A stretch of DNA of 64,000 nt from Agrypnia vestita (taxonomy: Eukaryota; Arthropoda; Insecta; Trichoptera; Phryganeidae), in the NCBI GenBank assembly GCA_016648135.1, contig JADDOH010001552.1, positions 124,001-188,000 of the forward strand, given 5' to 3'. Shown piece after piece: positions 1 to 13,068 of this stretch; the first letter of the stretch is position 1, and every line of letters starts with the position of its first letter. Made by a program: the position numbers and the translations under genes. The notes under the pieces are model-generated. The model saw only the letters and a list, made by a program, of their open reading frames with translations, was not told the origin of the DNA and ran no database searches.

Positions 1-59
1 TCTTAACTATACGTTATATCTTCTCCTCCTTTATCCCATTTTCCCTAATCGAGTTGGGG

Positions 60-170
60 GCATATCTCGTAATATTCTGCCAGATAAATATTTAATTACG
101 TTTTTTTTTCCAAATATACGGTTAAATTAAAGTCATGCTTCTTGTTCCCACTGCACTGTTCTTTGTCCTG
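60..170 (+). repeat. Dispersed repeat shared with 38200-38290
   Basis: CTGCCAGATAAATATTTA, CCAAATATA and CATGCTTCTTGT(T/C)C(C/T)CACTGCA occur in the same order and spacing at both places. Confidence 0.55.
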
Positions 171-492
171 TGCTGTGTCGATTAATTCTGGCCGATTGTA
201 GGTTAATTATTTTTTACAGTCCTGCCATTTTCCTTTTGTATGCCTTCCCCCTATAGTCGCCCTACAGGCCTTCTCTTTGGCACTCATATTAAGATCAAAC
301 CAGATCAAATAAGAATGATCTTGGATGGACCCGCTGCTAGTCCAATTAGAAAAATCTAAGCTGAATTATCTTGGTAGGTATCCTCCGCCTAGGAAACAAT
401 AGATTGCCTAAAAAAAATTACCTACATACTTATATTTCGATTGGTTTTTCTATAAAAATAATCTAAGTAATCTGACTAAGTGCTATCAGATG

Positions 493-510
493 CACACACA
501 CACACACACA
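493..510. repeat. (CA)n microsatellite
   Basis: Nine uninterrupted CA units. Confidence 0.95.
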
Positions 511-929
511 CCCACAATACGTTAGCTATTTACAACAGCAATGAGTTAAGAAGTGTATTTCAAAAGTAAGTGGGGTTGTCCGAAGTACGTAATAATGTTC
601 CCGTAGAAGCCTGTTACGGTACGCTCCACACACAAACGTAGATGTAAATGTATATAGTCGGGACATATTTTTGCACTCAAAACCTCCACATGAACTATCG
701 CGTAACATAATAATACGACTCATAACGAGACGAGAATATTTAACAGACCAAAATTTCCAGTGTATTTTCAAGTGGAATTTTTCAAATTGCTTTTTGACTG
801 ACGTATACGAGTTAATTTAAAAGTTGTTAGGAAAATATAGCATATCACGCCTGCTATACGTGGATAACACATATCTATAGCTAATAAGGAAGCTGATCTA
901 CAATGCCTGGCGACCAGTATGTCAGATGT

Positions 930-1225
930 ATGCATGGAGGAATGTTAGTAAGTTGAAAGAAATGGTATTCGATAAAGACGAAAGAGTGACTAAGTGTGAT
1001 GTAATATTAAGCAATGAACGCTTACAATAAGTAAATGAGTTTAAGTATTTGAGAAGTATGTTAACTAGGGACGGCGAGGCTGAGAGGCATCTCGAGAGGA
1101 GCATGACTGCTAGAAATAAGATAGTGCCCTGAACGCTATTATGACCAGTAGGAATCTGTCACACAAAGATTCGCGGTTCGTAATGGAGTTCTGGTGCCAA
1201 CTATGACGACAACCTGTGCTCGAGG
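930..1225 (+). pseudogene. RTE-type LINE relic
   Basis: Conceptual translation with several stops and shifts gives VNEFKYLRSMLTRDGEAERH, then LERSMTARNKI and, in another frame, a LSHKDSRFVMEFWCQ-like stretch. This order is typical of the thumb and connector region after the catalytic core of RTE-clade reverse transcriptases. The copy is heavily decayed. Confidence 0.7.
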
Positions 1226-3093
1226 TATTATTAGTGTAATCGAGTAAATTAAAAAAAACGCGGCATAGTTAATTAACTATTTATGTTAAAAATAGTAGAC
1301 AATGAATCGCCGATAAAAGTTCTTACGAAATATTAAATATTATTATAAAAAAAAATTCAACCAAAATATATCAATAATTAATCTTTGTGATAATCTCGAT
1401 GCTCTTTGCAAACCCATATGAAATAAATATATTGTTAGACTATAATAAAATAAAATATATAAATTATTTAATTTTATCTAAAATGAGCTATTATTCTTAT
1501 ATCTTTCAAAAGCTTCAATAACATCCTTTTAAAGGAATTAGATAATGTATTCATAAAATTTAGTAATCGCATAGGTATTTATAAGTAGAAGGGTGTATAA
1601 TCAATATTTTAATATGAAATATCATTGGAACTATTCATATACGAGATAAAGTACTTATATTATAGCTATATACAGAATTTTTTCCTTACAAACGTATTGT
1701 TTTAATATATTTTTATTAAACATGATCGTTGTAACTCGCAAGTATAAAAAAATATATTTACTTATATGATTCAATACATCGTACAATACTTTATTACTTT
1801 AGATTACTAAATCTTATCTGAATATTATATATGTATAATGCAGAATCTATATTATATGATAATTGAAGGAAAATACCATTTACAATATTCTAAAACCACG
1901 ACTTTTCAATGAATTCAAACAAACTCATTTTCATGCTTAATGCAAATATGTAAAATAGAATAGATATATATTCAATGTTGATACTTTGCAAATTAATTTT
2001 CAAAGCGGAAAATTTCGAAGTGATATGGAAGTAAGAATATATATTAATCACTTAAATGGAGAATCCAGTTAATGTACTTTAAATAAACGTAACGAGGGTT
2101 GAAAGCTTCAGTTCTAAATGGATATCGAATTACGTAAATATATTGCATCTAATACTTTAAAGGGTTTTTCAGTTAGGGGTTGAGCATTCTCGAACCCCGA
2201 GCGAAAGGTTAAAAGGGTATAAAGCCGGGGGTATACAACCTCTGAAAACAAATATTTTACTATGTACAGTAAAATATCGGCGCAAAGTAAAAAAATGCTA
2301 ATCCAGCGTAATAAATTCACGGATTTTTACAGTAAACACGAAGCTGTGATGATTTAGTTGGGTTGACTGCAAATCCCTGTGATCAAATGTACGCAATTTT
2401 AACCGCAAAGACATAGTAAAATGTCTTTTAATAGTGTCAGTTTTCTATTAAAATAAATCTGGATAGCATGAGAGTACATAATAAAAAATAAAATCTGTAT
2501 AAATATGGAAATAATCGTATTTGCGCGTAACGTTCCAGATACGCTTGAAGAATATCAAACAGAAACTGGTGGAAAAGGATCCGTTTCCGTAGATATTTCA
2601 TATTTCTGGATATTGTTTTGACAGTTAACTTATCGAGGAGATGCTGGATGCTTCCGGAACTTACTGGCTTGCCCATAATAGGCCGGCGAGTGAATACATA
2701 TAGTTTACTTGGCAAATAAACAAGGAGAGGTAAGAGTTTCAATATATATTAAATAAAAAAAACTCCCGGGAAAAACTTTATAAAACTGAAACTCGATATG
2801 AGATGGATATAGAAGAATCTAACTCGTGACCACAGGTATGAGAAACAAGGACTTTAATAATACACGGATAGTGACGCTTTGATAATAATAAGGGACTTCA
2901 TAAGATTTACCATTGCATTATTTTTTTAAAGATAACTTTGATAGATTCGTAATCGATTTTTTGACATCACCCAATGCAGTATCCAAACATTAATTATATT
3001 ATTGTAAGGGATTAACAAATGTATGGAGCAGATATTATTCAAATATTTCAATATTTTTCTTTGTAAAACATTTTCATGCGTTGTAAGCTTCAA

Positions 3094-3156
3094 TTAGAAT
3101 AAACAAAAAATAAAAACTTCTTCTTCAAATGTAGCAAATTTATTTTGTGGTAACAT
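3094..3156 (-). pseudogene. PLE ORF-start fragment
   Basis: Minus-strand frame beginning MLPQNKFATFEEEV, directly outside the left arm of the palindrome at 3162. It is similar at amino acid level to the fragment at 23153 (PQNKF, then EEV). Confidence 0.5.
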
Positions 3157-3161
3157 AATTA

Positions 3162-3334
3162 TAATTAATATAAATTAACTTTGTTTAAACCACTTATTTA
3201 TTGAAAAAAATCAACATGTTTCAAAGCCAATGGCTTCTTCTTCTTCTTTCCTGATGAAGAAGCCATTGGCTTTGAAACATGTTGATTTTTTTCAATAAAT
3301 AAGTGGTTTAAACAAAGTTAATTTATATTAATTA
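3162..3334. repeat. PLE terminal repeats as a near-perfect palindrome
   Basis: Left arm 3162-3240 and right arm 3256-3334 are exact reverse complements of about 79 bp as far as I can align by eye, with a spacer of 15 bases. The sequence is the same family as the termini at 22501 and 23043. No element body remains between the arms. The right arm with its spacer holds a full hammerhead-like core; the left arm lacks the CTGAT part. Confidence 0.88.
3247..3290 (+). ncRNA. Hammerhead-ribozyme-like motif, PLE
   Basis: Core CTGATGA (3251-3257), one extra A, stem II GAAGCC/GGCTTT (one G-U pair) closed by ATT, then GAAAC and a very short stem III (AC-AT-GT) followed by U. Penelope-like retroelements are known to carry hammerhead ribozymes. 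The extra base before stem II and the two-pair stem III depart from the minimal consensus, so activity is not assured. Stem I is only two pairs here. Confidence 0.62.
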
Positions 3335-3610
3335 AAAAATAAAAACGTTGTTATAAAGATTAAAAGGATATTTTTATTCTTAGTTTTATAATTATAAAAA
3401 TATAATTCATTAAACCATCCTTCTTAGTTGCCATATTAAACAATTATATGACATTTTGTACTGACGCCTAATGCGAAGTTGAGTCTGCTGACTGAAGAAT
3501 TAATAAATTTGAAATCGGAAAAATTTTCATACGAATATTGATAAATCTCGAAGCTACGTAGAAATTTAAGTAACGTTCAATAATAATGAAAAATTATAAA
3601 TTTAAATCGA

Positions 3611-3658
<48 letters not shown>
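3611..3658. repeat. (AAT)n microsatellite
   Basis: Sixteen uninterrupted AAT units. Confidence 0.95.
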
Positions 3659-3660
<2 letters not shown>

Positions 3661-6600
3661 TCATGTTTATTCCGGTGTAACCAGGTTGTAAGTGCAAGAC
3701 TTGGTCCGCCATATATATTACACGTTACATATAATGACCAAACCATGTCGAAAATGAATTAATAATGTGTAGTCATCCACTTTATGTAAATGTTTCAGAG
3801 CTCTAGCTGGTTAAGAATTTGGTAATAAATCAATTACACGATTCCACCACAATAAACAAACAGACAAAGAGAGTTAAATAAAGACAAGTTAAAATGACTC
3901 CTATGTGTTGAATTAAAAAAATATATTTAAAAAAAAATCTTTCATCAAATACAATTTTTTGTGACGAAGAAAATACAAGTATAATAAGAAAAAAATATAA
4001 ACAGATAGTTTTCGAGATGTTTTGCTCACCGATCCGCAAAATATAATTTTCAGAACGCGTTTAATGTTTAAAGTGTTGATTATACTGCGAATAAATGCAT
4101 ACTTGTAATTATTAGAACTTCCTTAATATTTGTTGTACTTAAAATTTTCAGATATTCTGGAAAGGTAATACTGAATCAAAAAAAAAATTTTTCAAAAATT
4201 CTGACTGTACCTGACCCCTTCAATGGTAAGTGAAATTTTAAATGTGCATAAAACAAGATAAATTAATCAAAATATTAAAATTATAAATGAAAACGAAAGC
4301 AAAATTTATATTCTTGCGGAGAGAAAATGTTGTATCTCAAAGCATGGGCGTGGGGTGGCGGAGAATCGGATGGGCTTAGTTTTTGACCGGTAATAACAAT
4401 TCTTTATGACAGTTATGAAAACAGATCTGTTTTCAAAACGTCCCTTGTTAATAAATCTGCCAGTAAGAGAAAGAAGAATTGTACATTTTCACAATAAAAT
4501 GAACGCCCGAAACAGATGGAAGAATCAGGGCTGTCCCCTAAGTATTGCGCCGTCCATAAGCAAACATGAAAATGGATATGATGTTTTATTTATCATATTG
4601 TATTTTACATATATGTAGTATATTACATATATATCACAGTTTAATTAAGTTATAATATGTTTGTTTTCGTTCTTTCTGTCCCATCAAAGTTCAAATTTGT
4701 GTATGGGAACAGAAGAACAAAAACCTTTATAATTTCAAGAGTTATATATACATAATTCCTATTATTTGCACTTTGACAATGACTGTGATTACTTTGACAG
4801 TGGAATATATTTGTGTTTTGGTGATTCAAATATTCTTTGTATATTTGTAGTTATGCGATGTTTTTACATAGTCTGTCTGTAAGGTACATTAAATTCTTAA
4901 AATAATAAATATGTGGAATCACTTGAGGTTTTATATACAAAAATTATTTATGTACAAAAATTGTAATTAGCTTTAGTCATTGTTTTAAGGTGAGCTAATT
5001 TAAAGCAGTTAACATCTTTTCTCCTCATAATGACGCTCATTGTTATGTTTTGTTGAATTTCCATTTTTTTTCAATCTCATTCGTTCTTCAAGTAAAAAAT
5101 AATGAAGCAATATTGAAAGTAAGGAGCAATTATTTAGTAATTAAAGGCAGTTTCTTGAGTCAATTTTTGTCTTACTCTGAGTTACTATTGTGAGGCGAAT
5201 GTTGAAGGCAGCAGAACGGAGAGTGTCCGCGAAAGACCTGGCGTCTTATTAACCAAATTAACCAAATAATGGAGGATAGCCCTGTTAAAAGCTTCAACAC
5301 TCGAAGAGCGTGCATTAGAAGATGTATGAATATGGTTAAAGGCAAGTTGATGTGGCAGGAGAAGGAAACGGCATGATAGGTAGTTAGTATCCACATTGAT
5401 TTATACTTTTATTAAAAAAAAACATCTATGTTACCTCCTATCTAAAGATTGCTGATCCCTGAATGTAGGTATTGCCCTTAGGCTTTGCTTTACTTGACTA
5501 TTGGTTAGGAACAGTCCTGGGTGGAAACGTACTATAAAATGATGCGTTGGTTTAAACAGTACATTTTTTACTGCAACACACGTAGAGTTTTAAGGTGTCC
5601 TTATCTTTTAGTACAGGGGCTAACGGTGCTCACTTTTCCTCTAGCTGCAAATAAAATCGTTCCTTTGAAGAATATAAATCTGCTCGCGAGTTTGCTAATA
5701 CAATATTAAATAGGGTACATTCCCACAGGATGGCTGGATACATGAAGTCAATTCCTGTGTACACTCGAGATTTATCTCCGTTTAAGGGATACGCAATATT
5801 TACTTTTAAAATATTTGGACAGGCGCCAAAAATATTTTTCCAATCCTAAATAAATAAAAATAAATAAACACGTTATATTTGTTTTGCTTAGCGCTGCCTC
5901 TGCGCGGCGTGAAAATTACATTCCGGAAAATATATTTAAAAATATGGTCGGATGATTTTGAATATGGGAATGTTCGGATTACTAATACGAAAATTTGGGT
6001 ACCTACATTTTATCTTTTCATTCAATTATCGCTGTCGTATAATAAACAAACAGACATACTTCGTAATTATTACTAATCTTTAGGATATAATAATGACCGT
6101 AATAAAATAATTCTCGCCAATAGTTATAAATATAATAATAAATATAATATAAATATAACAAAATATAAAAATAAATATCGTGTGCGAGACATGAGAGACA
6201 CAAACTTAAGTGAATTCGCATTTCGTATTTGGATTCGAATCCGTAATTCGCAATAATCGTCTCTTGAGAATATTTATTAACTTTATTTACGCCGTTTCTT
6301 CGTTCCGTTACTAGAATATTCCGCACGCAGGTAAGTACTCTGGTACTTTATTATCTGGCTGACTAATTTCGCACAAATTACCCGCTTTGCTTGTTTGAGG
6401 TTTTCATTGGCTGTCAAAATCAACTGGCCTCACACACCGCGACTTCTGGTTCATTTTCTACTGGTGTGTTCTACTGGTGTCTACTCTTTTACTATACACC
6501 AAAGAGACAGCGGTTTGTGTGGACGCCCCGCCGTGCTGCACACGTGCTTTAGTATCTTCTGCGGCATGGCGGGGTCGACCACTTTAGTATTAAAATAATG

Positions 6601-8211
6601 CCGATCTGGATGGCGAAAGTTTAGGGCTGACATGGGAGCTTTGATGGAGCATTAAAATGGGTATGTGGTGGGACCCAGTTCAAAATTCTACTGGTTTATA
6701 GGTTTATCCAATTTATTCTAAAATCTAGAGTGTGGGGAAATCCTCGAATAAGTGCAGTTCCTTTTGTTTCTAGCATTTCGTGACACAATCATAATGAGTG
6801 TGATCAATATATTACAAATAATATAAAAGTAAATAAATAATTTAAAAAATAAAAACGTAGATCTACGCCATATATTAATTAATATTTATTGTGTATACTT
6901 ATATTGTCTCCGTAAATAATTGGTGAACCAACTCACTCACCACTCTTCACAATTATTTCATTCTTGTATGTTATTTGTCTGTCCATAATCTTCTTATTCT
7001 TATTATCACAGGAGCAACAGGCCTCTTCCTTCTAAGAAGGTTTCTGACGTATCACAGAACTTACTAAAATTAAACACAAGACTTATCCTTTCCTTCGGTT
7101 CTGAAACAAAATCGCCACTATCCTTTTGACGGAAATATTTGGATATGTGTTTGAAAATGATTATCTAGCAATTACAGCAGTTTTACTCTTGAACAAATAT
7201 ATGTTTTAGAAGAACTTAATTAAAGCGCATTGATTTTGAAATCGTCGCTGTAGTTACAAAATCACAAAAACGTTTATCTCATTTTCTTCAATTGGATATT
7301 GGTATTTATGTAGCTTTAAATAAGTCTCAATATCTCAATTTATCAATTGGACCTTAGCTTCTCTCAATAGACTCAATAAGTCACGAAAATATAAAACCCT
7401 TAAAATTTAATTTAAAATAAAGAACTTTTAAAATTGAACCAGACAATCCGACGCTTTATGTCATCGGTGTGTCGTGTGTCAGGGGGATGAGAATGAATAG
7501 AGAACAACCCCACTGACAGTCAAATAAACATTATTTATGGCACGCTAATATTTTTAAAGAGCGGTTTGCTTCCAGACTTAGTGGACCTACCAATTTTGCA
7601 AATGACTATGCCAAAATATAAATAAAACCAAATAAATTCTGTCTATCCATAGATTATATTTTGTTTTATCCAGAAATAGTAGAAGATCATGTAGTGGACG
7701 CAAAATACCTTAGTCAATTCCAAAGTAGCAGAATAATATGACTTTTCTAATTTCTAACTAATATCTATGGTATTGGTAACCGGTAAGAGACATAAAATGT
7801 AGGATATAAAAGTAAAGGCAGCAACATCAAAAAAATAAAATATGTTTTGAATGCAATTACCGAGTATTACTAATTTAAAATGCACTCAATTCTATATTTT
7901 ATGTATATATCCCTTTCAAAATCATGTTTCCTATAAATTAATAGACTATGTTTCCTATAAAATCTCGAATTCAGTACATTTTAAATTAGTAATCCTGATG
8001 AGATATGCTTTTATATGAAATATAAATGTAATTTTTTATAATAATAATTTATTTATTTATTTGTTCACGCCCGTTAAAGTCTTTTACTTTTATTTAATAA
8101 TCATCATATAATATGCATTTAGGTAAAAACGATAATTATATGGATCGTGCTCTGCAACCAAAACTAACTGAGATTTTTTACGTAAAAAGTTTGATACCAA
8201 AAGCAACATAA

Positions 8212-9285
8212 TTTTCGACACTGGGTAGTTAATGGTTATTACCACGTAAAATATTTTCTAGCGTTAACACTATTCAATTTCACATAAGTAAATTTCACTT
8301 TGGAAAAATTGGGAAAATTGGAAAAAAAAACTACATATACTTGGGCATAAAAAACTTCAATAACCTACCTACAGATATTAAGAAAATCGATGACTTACAA
8401 CAATTAAAGAAAAAAATAAACCAACACTTTAGATCGATACAATTCGACAATGCATCATAACAAGACATATAGCTAAGGAACAAATAAGCCAAATCCAAAA
8501 TAAACTAATAAAGTGTAAGTCCCTCACCAAGCGCATGAGCAAGTCTCATTTTTGGAGAGGCAAAGCAATAAAATAAAATGTATCTAAGTAGATTGTAATA
8601 GACAAATGTATTATGATTTAAATGTAGTTTTTATATTAAATAAAAATAAATAAATAAATAAATAAATAAAAAAAATATTCGTTCAAAAGATTATTTATTA
8701 ACTAACTGTGGTACTGAAAATACTTTGAAAACGGTAAAGCTGTTTTCATTTTCCACAATACAGAAACTTAAGTAAACTATTACTGATAACAACATGATTT
8801 GAATAATATAATTTTTGAATGAAATATAATGTGTTCTTTTGAGCAACTTATGAAAACTGTATTCATAGAAGTAAATATGCTATTTATTTATTTATATATA
8901 AAAAAATGAATCAATTAACGAATGAAGGAAAATCAGTTATGAAAGGATCCAATGATTCAAGAAGGGCGTCGACAAACTCCTTACGTCGAATATAAGGCAG
9001 GTTTATAAGATTACCTCCTTGTGTACTAAAAATCCTCGAAGGTCCTTAAGATTTCATTAAGATAGAAGCCGTTTAATATTACAGTTTCTCTAGGACAGGG
9101 TTTGTGGTCGTATAAACCCGCACACTTTTACGAAGGGAAAGTCACACGATAACGCTTTTTTCATTTTATGATGGACAACTTTTATTTTTCCAAAGTGAAA
9201 TTTACTTATGTGAAATTGAGTAGTTGGTTAACGCTAGAAAATATTTTACGTGGCAATAACCATTAACTACCCCGTGTCGAAAAAT
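8212..9285. mobile_element. TIR element with nested LINE
   Basis: The arms at 8212-8308 and 9186-9285 are inverted copies of about 97 bp that start TTTTCGACACTGGGTAGTTA (right end: CACGGGG variant). The interior of about 0.9 kb shows no transposase. A LINE 3' end (8335-8675) is inserted next to the left arm. A target-site duplication is not evident, so the superfamily is unassigned. Confidence 0.65.
8335..8675 (+). mobile_element. LINE 3' end, Jockey-like
   Basis: The fragment begins with a coding tail that reads YLGIKNFNNLPTDIKKIDDL and QLKKKINQHF, ending at a TAA, which is the usual C-terminus of Jockey-like LINE ORF2. A 3' UTR follows, then a tail of AAAT units at 8641-8672. Confidence 0.75.
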
Positions 9286-12059
9286 AGAAATAAGCAAAAA
9301 AGTTGCTTTGTAAATTTGTGTGTGACACACATACATATCTAATAAATTATTCATAATAAATTATAATTACATTTAAAAAAAAAAACAAAAGGTGTATTGA
9401 TAGATAAAAATCGGCGAAGAAGATGTCGGTTATGAAAAATTCATCCGCTTTAATACAGTCGAATAAAATGATAAAAATCTTGCCAAACTGAAAATATGAT
9501 TTTTTTACATAATACATTGAAAATTGTATGTATGTATACATACAGTAGTACTTCTTCTATCCGTTATGTATACTATCACTTTATATACTATTAACTATCG
9601 TTATCTACGATATATATTACCCGAATAAGTAGGTAGGAATATAGCATGATGGTTCGTGATATAAGAAAATCAAAACTATTAAGTCAATATAAATCTTTGG
9701 ATCACAACCCAAGTTATGAGGGATGTTAAGTTTTATGCTCGTGTCCACAACTTAGTCTACCGAATCGGTCACTGACTGAGATAGGAAAAGTGAGATAGAG
9801 TGGTAGGAAAAGTGAGATAGCACGTGAGATGCATCTTTGGGAATGACGTAATTTTACAGTTTTATTCCAGCCAACGAATCCGGTAGGTCTCACAATAACG
9901 TCCCCGCAACACGAACAAAAAATAAAAATATTCACTTGAAATTCAACATAATAGCGCTGGGACGCAGTGACATGTTTTCCATTTTATGTTATCGGATATT
10001 TGTCTGCTTTCGAAGCGAAAGAAGCGACATCTCTTTCCGACGAAAGGAAACATAATATGCACAAAAATGCATGCAACTGTCCGCAATATGTCAATTGCAG
10101 GCAAAGCAGCTCTCCATGCTGCTGCGGGCGTGCCATATTACGGGCATGATTTTGCGAAACCCAGTAGACATTTATACACAGATAAAGCGCGTTTCAGAGA
10201 CTGATATAAATATCGTAAAATTAATTACTATACTGGTTGTTGCAATATTATTCGTTTTGGGCAATCAACGACTATCTGACTACTTTGTACGGTCCGGTAA
10301 TACGCACATCGAAGATGTATGTTAAACGACTTAAAGTCGGTTGTACCAACTTGGTTTATAGTAATCCTTCGTTCCACCAATCAAATAACCCGTTTTCGTA
10401 AAAATCCTCTTTCCATAGAACGATACTCTTTATATTTTGTGTTTAAAAGATCTATTGCATTCAAAAGGTAATTATAATCTGAGCATATACTGGGGATGGG
10501 ACAGGATTTCCTATTATTGGTATGATCGTTATAATTTCATGCTTTAATATTTAAGCATTATTTTAGTTGATCTATTGATCTGTATATTTATCTGCATATT
10601 ATATTATAAAGTTAAACTTTTATATTATTGATGGGTTTAGGCATCGAAAAGGGTGAAAACATAAACTATGTTACCTGTACATGAGTTAAATTAAAATGTT
10701 ATATTTAACTACACGGAAAGAAGAACTAAACGGAATTTTCTAATTCTATACTTTTCAACATTTCCTTTGATACTCTTTTATTGTATGATTAATGCGAATT
10801 GATAAAATATGGGGTTTTATGTAGAAACCTAACACATTTTATCTTATATAAACCTACAAAGGTTAGTACAGTTCGTAGTTCGACAAAGTTAATCTTTTAA
10901 TCCATCATAATATTCCAAATGAACTGTTTATTTCTATGGTTTCTGTCTGACTAAGCACAGAAATTTTGCAAATATATCTTTGTAATTTATATTACGATAT
11001 AACGCGAGATTTTTTATATTCAATAAAAAAATAACATACAAGTTTTAAATATATTAAACAAGTTATATGAAATAGAACCATACTTAAAAAATCTAAATGA
11101 TACACATTTATTTTTAAAAAACATTCATAACTCTACTATTATTACTTGAAATTACGTACCATTGTTGACAATGTAAAATACTTGTAGGAAAATTTTCATG
11201 AGAGAAGATGACTAAAATGTACGAATATCTCCCCGCGCTAGGCTGTGTTTGTAGGATGTCATTTACAAAGTGGTCCGAGAGAGGGAATCGTGTTACCCGG
11301 GGATGGAGCGGGGTAAAAAGGAAGATAGCACAAGAAAATAAATGCAATAGAAAACTATATTTACGTATTTTACTGTACCATTAACGGATATAGGCGAATA
11401 ATCCAGATGATTGTCGAGACGCAGGCACACAAATTAATATTTATTATTTATGTTACATCTTACCAATGAATTGGGTGCCATATCTTTTGAATTTTATCTA
11501 AATACCATAATTTCATGTTAAGGGGTTACACCACCTTGACATTTTCAAAAAATCATTTTTAAAAATGTCAATCTAATAACTTGAAGTTTTAAGAATAATT
11601 TGAGTCGTCATTTATTTAAAAATTACAAAATGGTCTGTAATTAAGTTGGGTGAAAAAAACAAACTTTCTTACCTCTACGTGAGTTAAATTATAATTTTAT
11701 ATCTTACAACTTGAGTTTCGAGAGTAACAGAATCTCTCATTGACAGTTAATGTATTAAACTACTTTCACATATAGAATTTTTACATGGATTAAGTGGAAT
11801 TACAAATAATTAAATATTTAAATACTAAGAACATGGAATGGAGTTATCCTACTGGTGTAAAGTTACTTATATTGATAGAGTAGTTAGTGAAATAAATTAA
11901 TACAAGAGCTATTATTTAAAATTATTAATTTTATTTACCTCTAAAAATGGCGGGATGGAAAGTTGAATGGTATATGAATGAAAAGAATGATTATTATCTA
12001 TGACGTGATTCACGAATTCAGAAAAGTTATATCTAGTTAATAACGACGACACTCTTTTA

Positions 12060-12254
12060 TGGGCCTACCACACGCACAAGTATAACCCACTTTTGCATTT
12101 GCATGCCAGTTGCACCGTGTACGAAACACCAACTACACGCACGGTGCTCCGTGCACAAACGTGCGTGCAGTTGGTGTTTTGTACACGGTGCCCCGTTTAC
12201 AAACCGGCATGCGCATACAAAAGAGTGGTGAAGCTTGTGCGTGTGGTAGGCCCA
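12060..12254. mobile_element. GC-rich fold-back MITE, hAT-like
   Basis: The 195-bp element has TIRs TGGGCCTACCACACGCACAAG-type at both ends and a second nested palindrome (CACCAACTACACGCACGGTGC with its complement), so nearly the whole sequence folds into one hairpin. It has no coding capacity. A clear target-site duplication is not visible. Confidence 0.75.
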
Positions 12255-12639
12255 TTTGTCTAATACTGAGATTTCTAGAAGTTTGACCAATGTTTTTACT
12301 ATTACAATCATCGCTTTTCCTAAAATATATATTTTTTGTGTAATACGCGGGTCCAATACTGGGATAAAATACTCATATCGTTTGTTTGTTTCCCAATATT
12401 TTTTTCACTTACTGTCTTACTGTTACTGTCATCTTTTTAAATACTTTTAATTGTTTTATTTTATTAATATCCTATTCAAATCATTTTTTTTCCTTTGTCT
12501 ATAATATAATTAATTAACACCATTATTAAATTGTAAACATTTAATTATTACTATTACTTAATTTTAATTGGCAATAAGATTTATTCACAAATGTTATATA
12601 AATAATAAATATTCTTGAACATTATACTACTGGAAGAGC

Positions 12640-12818
12640 ACTGTCTGCTATAATACAGTAAATTACTAGTGTAGCAGGCAGGGCGTCAAATCAATTTAGT
12701 GTTTACTTGCTGCCAAGACACTCAACAACAATGAAAAAAGCTTCATTAAATTTTGTAAACACTGTAAACATTTGTAACATTGAACATTGAATAAACATTT
12801 GAATTTGAATTTGAATAA
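12640..12818 (+). mobile_element. LINE 3' UTR with TTTGAA tail
   Basis: The sequence ends in repeated TTTGAA units (12795-12815) after a GTAAACACTGTAAACATTTG stretch, the way several insect LINE families end. No coding part remains. It ends about 90 bases from the dystrophin splice donor at 12904. Confidence 0.5.
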
Positions 12819-12904
12819 TACAGGAACACAAGTAAACATAATAAAAATCCAATACTCGGGAGAACGTCGAAAGGAATAAGGGAAAATAAAATATGAGAAC
12901 TTAC

Positions 12905-13068
12905 CGATAGACTGTCGTCAAGTTTCCTCTTCCAGAGGTCACTGCGGTCGATGAGGGCATTCCACTTCTCGCTCAGCTTGTTGACTTCCCGCCTGATGGA
13001 CCTGGTCAGCTCGCGAGCCTGCTCCTCTGCGCTCCGGTACCCGCGGCAGTCCCCGTCAAGGTCACGAC
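12905..13068 (-). CDS. Dys: Dystrophin exon, second half of spectrin-like repeat 23
   Basis: This internal coding exon of 164 nt reads, with the G left over from the exon at 56073, as 55 codons without a break. It ends in phase 0 at a strong donor (TATCG then GTAAGTTC). The peptide contains GYRSAEEQARELTRSIRREV and then NKLSEKWNALIDRSDLWKRK. It matches the vertebrate dystrophin stretch with PPEERAQNVTRLLRKQ and EVNTEWEKLNLHSADWQRKI, including the two core tryptophans of the helical repeat. Third codon positions are GC-rich, unlike the surrounding AT-rich intron. The only acceptor that keeps the frame is CATGTAG at 13069-13075; its pyrimidine tract is poor, so this splice site may be weak. An in-frame ATG upstream (13108) lies in intron sequence and is not a plausible start. 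Confidence 0.9.

Larger units (their letters stand above)
1..12904 (-). other. Downstream dystrophin intron (partial)
   Basis: This sequence follows the donor of the exon at 12905-13068 and runs out of the window, so the intron is at least 12.9 kb. I looked for the next exon (repeat 24 or hinge 4/WW region) and saw no GC-rich open segment with fitting splice sites. The stretch contains an RTE relic, a PLE palindrome, a LINE nested in a TIR element and a GC-rich fold-back, listed separately. The remaining blocks (for example 1226-3090, 3660-7850, 9300-12050) are AT-rich DNA in which I recognise nothing. Confidence 0.75.

Noticed and set aside
5172..5396. Two overlapping minus-strand frames in moderately GC-rich DNA, considered as a transposase remnant.
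   Set aside because: No transposase motif could be aligned in any frame.
7990..8035. CTGATGAGATATGCTTTTATATGAAA, hammerhead-like in its two core blocks.
   Set aside because: Stem II has at most four weak pairs in A/T-rich DNA, and no terminal-repeat context is present; likely chance.
12057..12356. A 99-codon minus-strand frame.
   Set aside because: It is the translation of the GC-rich palindrome at 12060-12254 and has no coding character.
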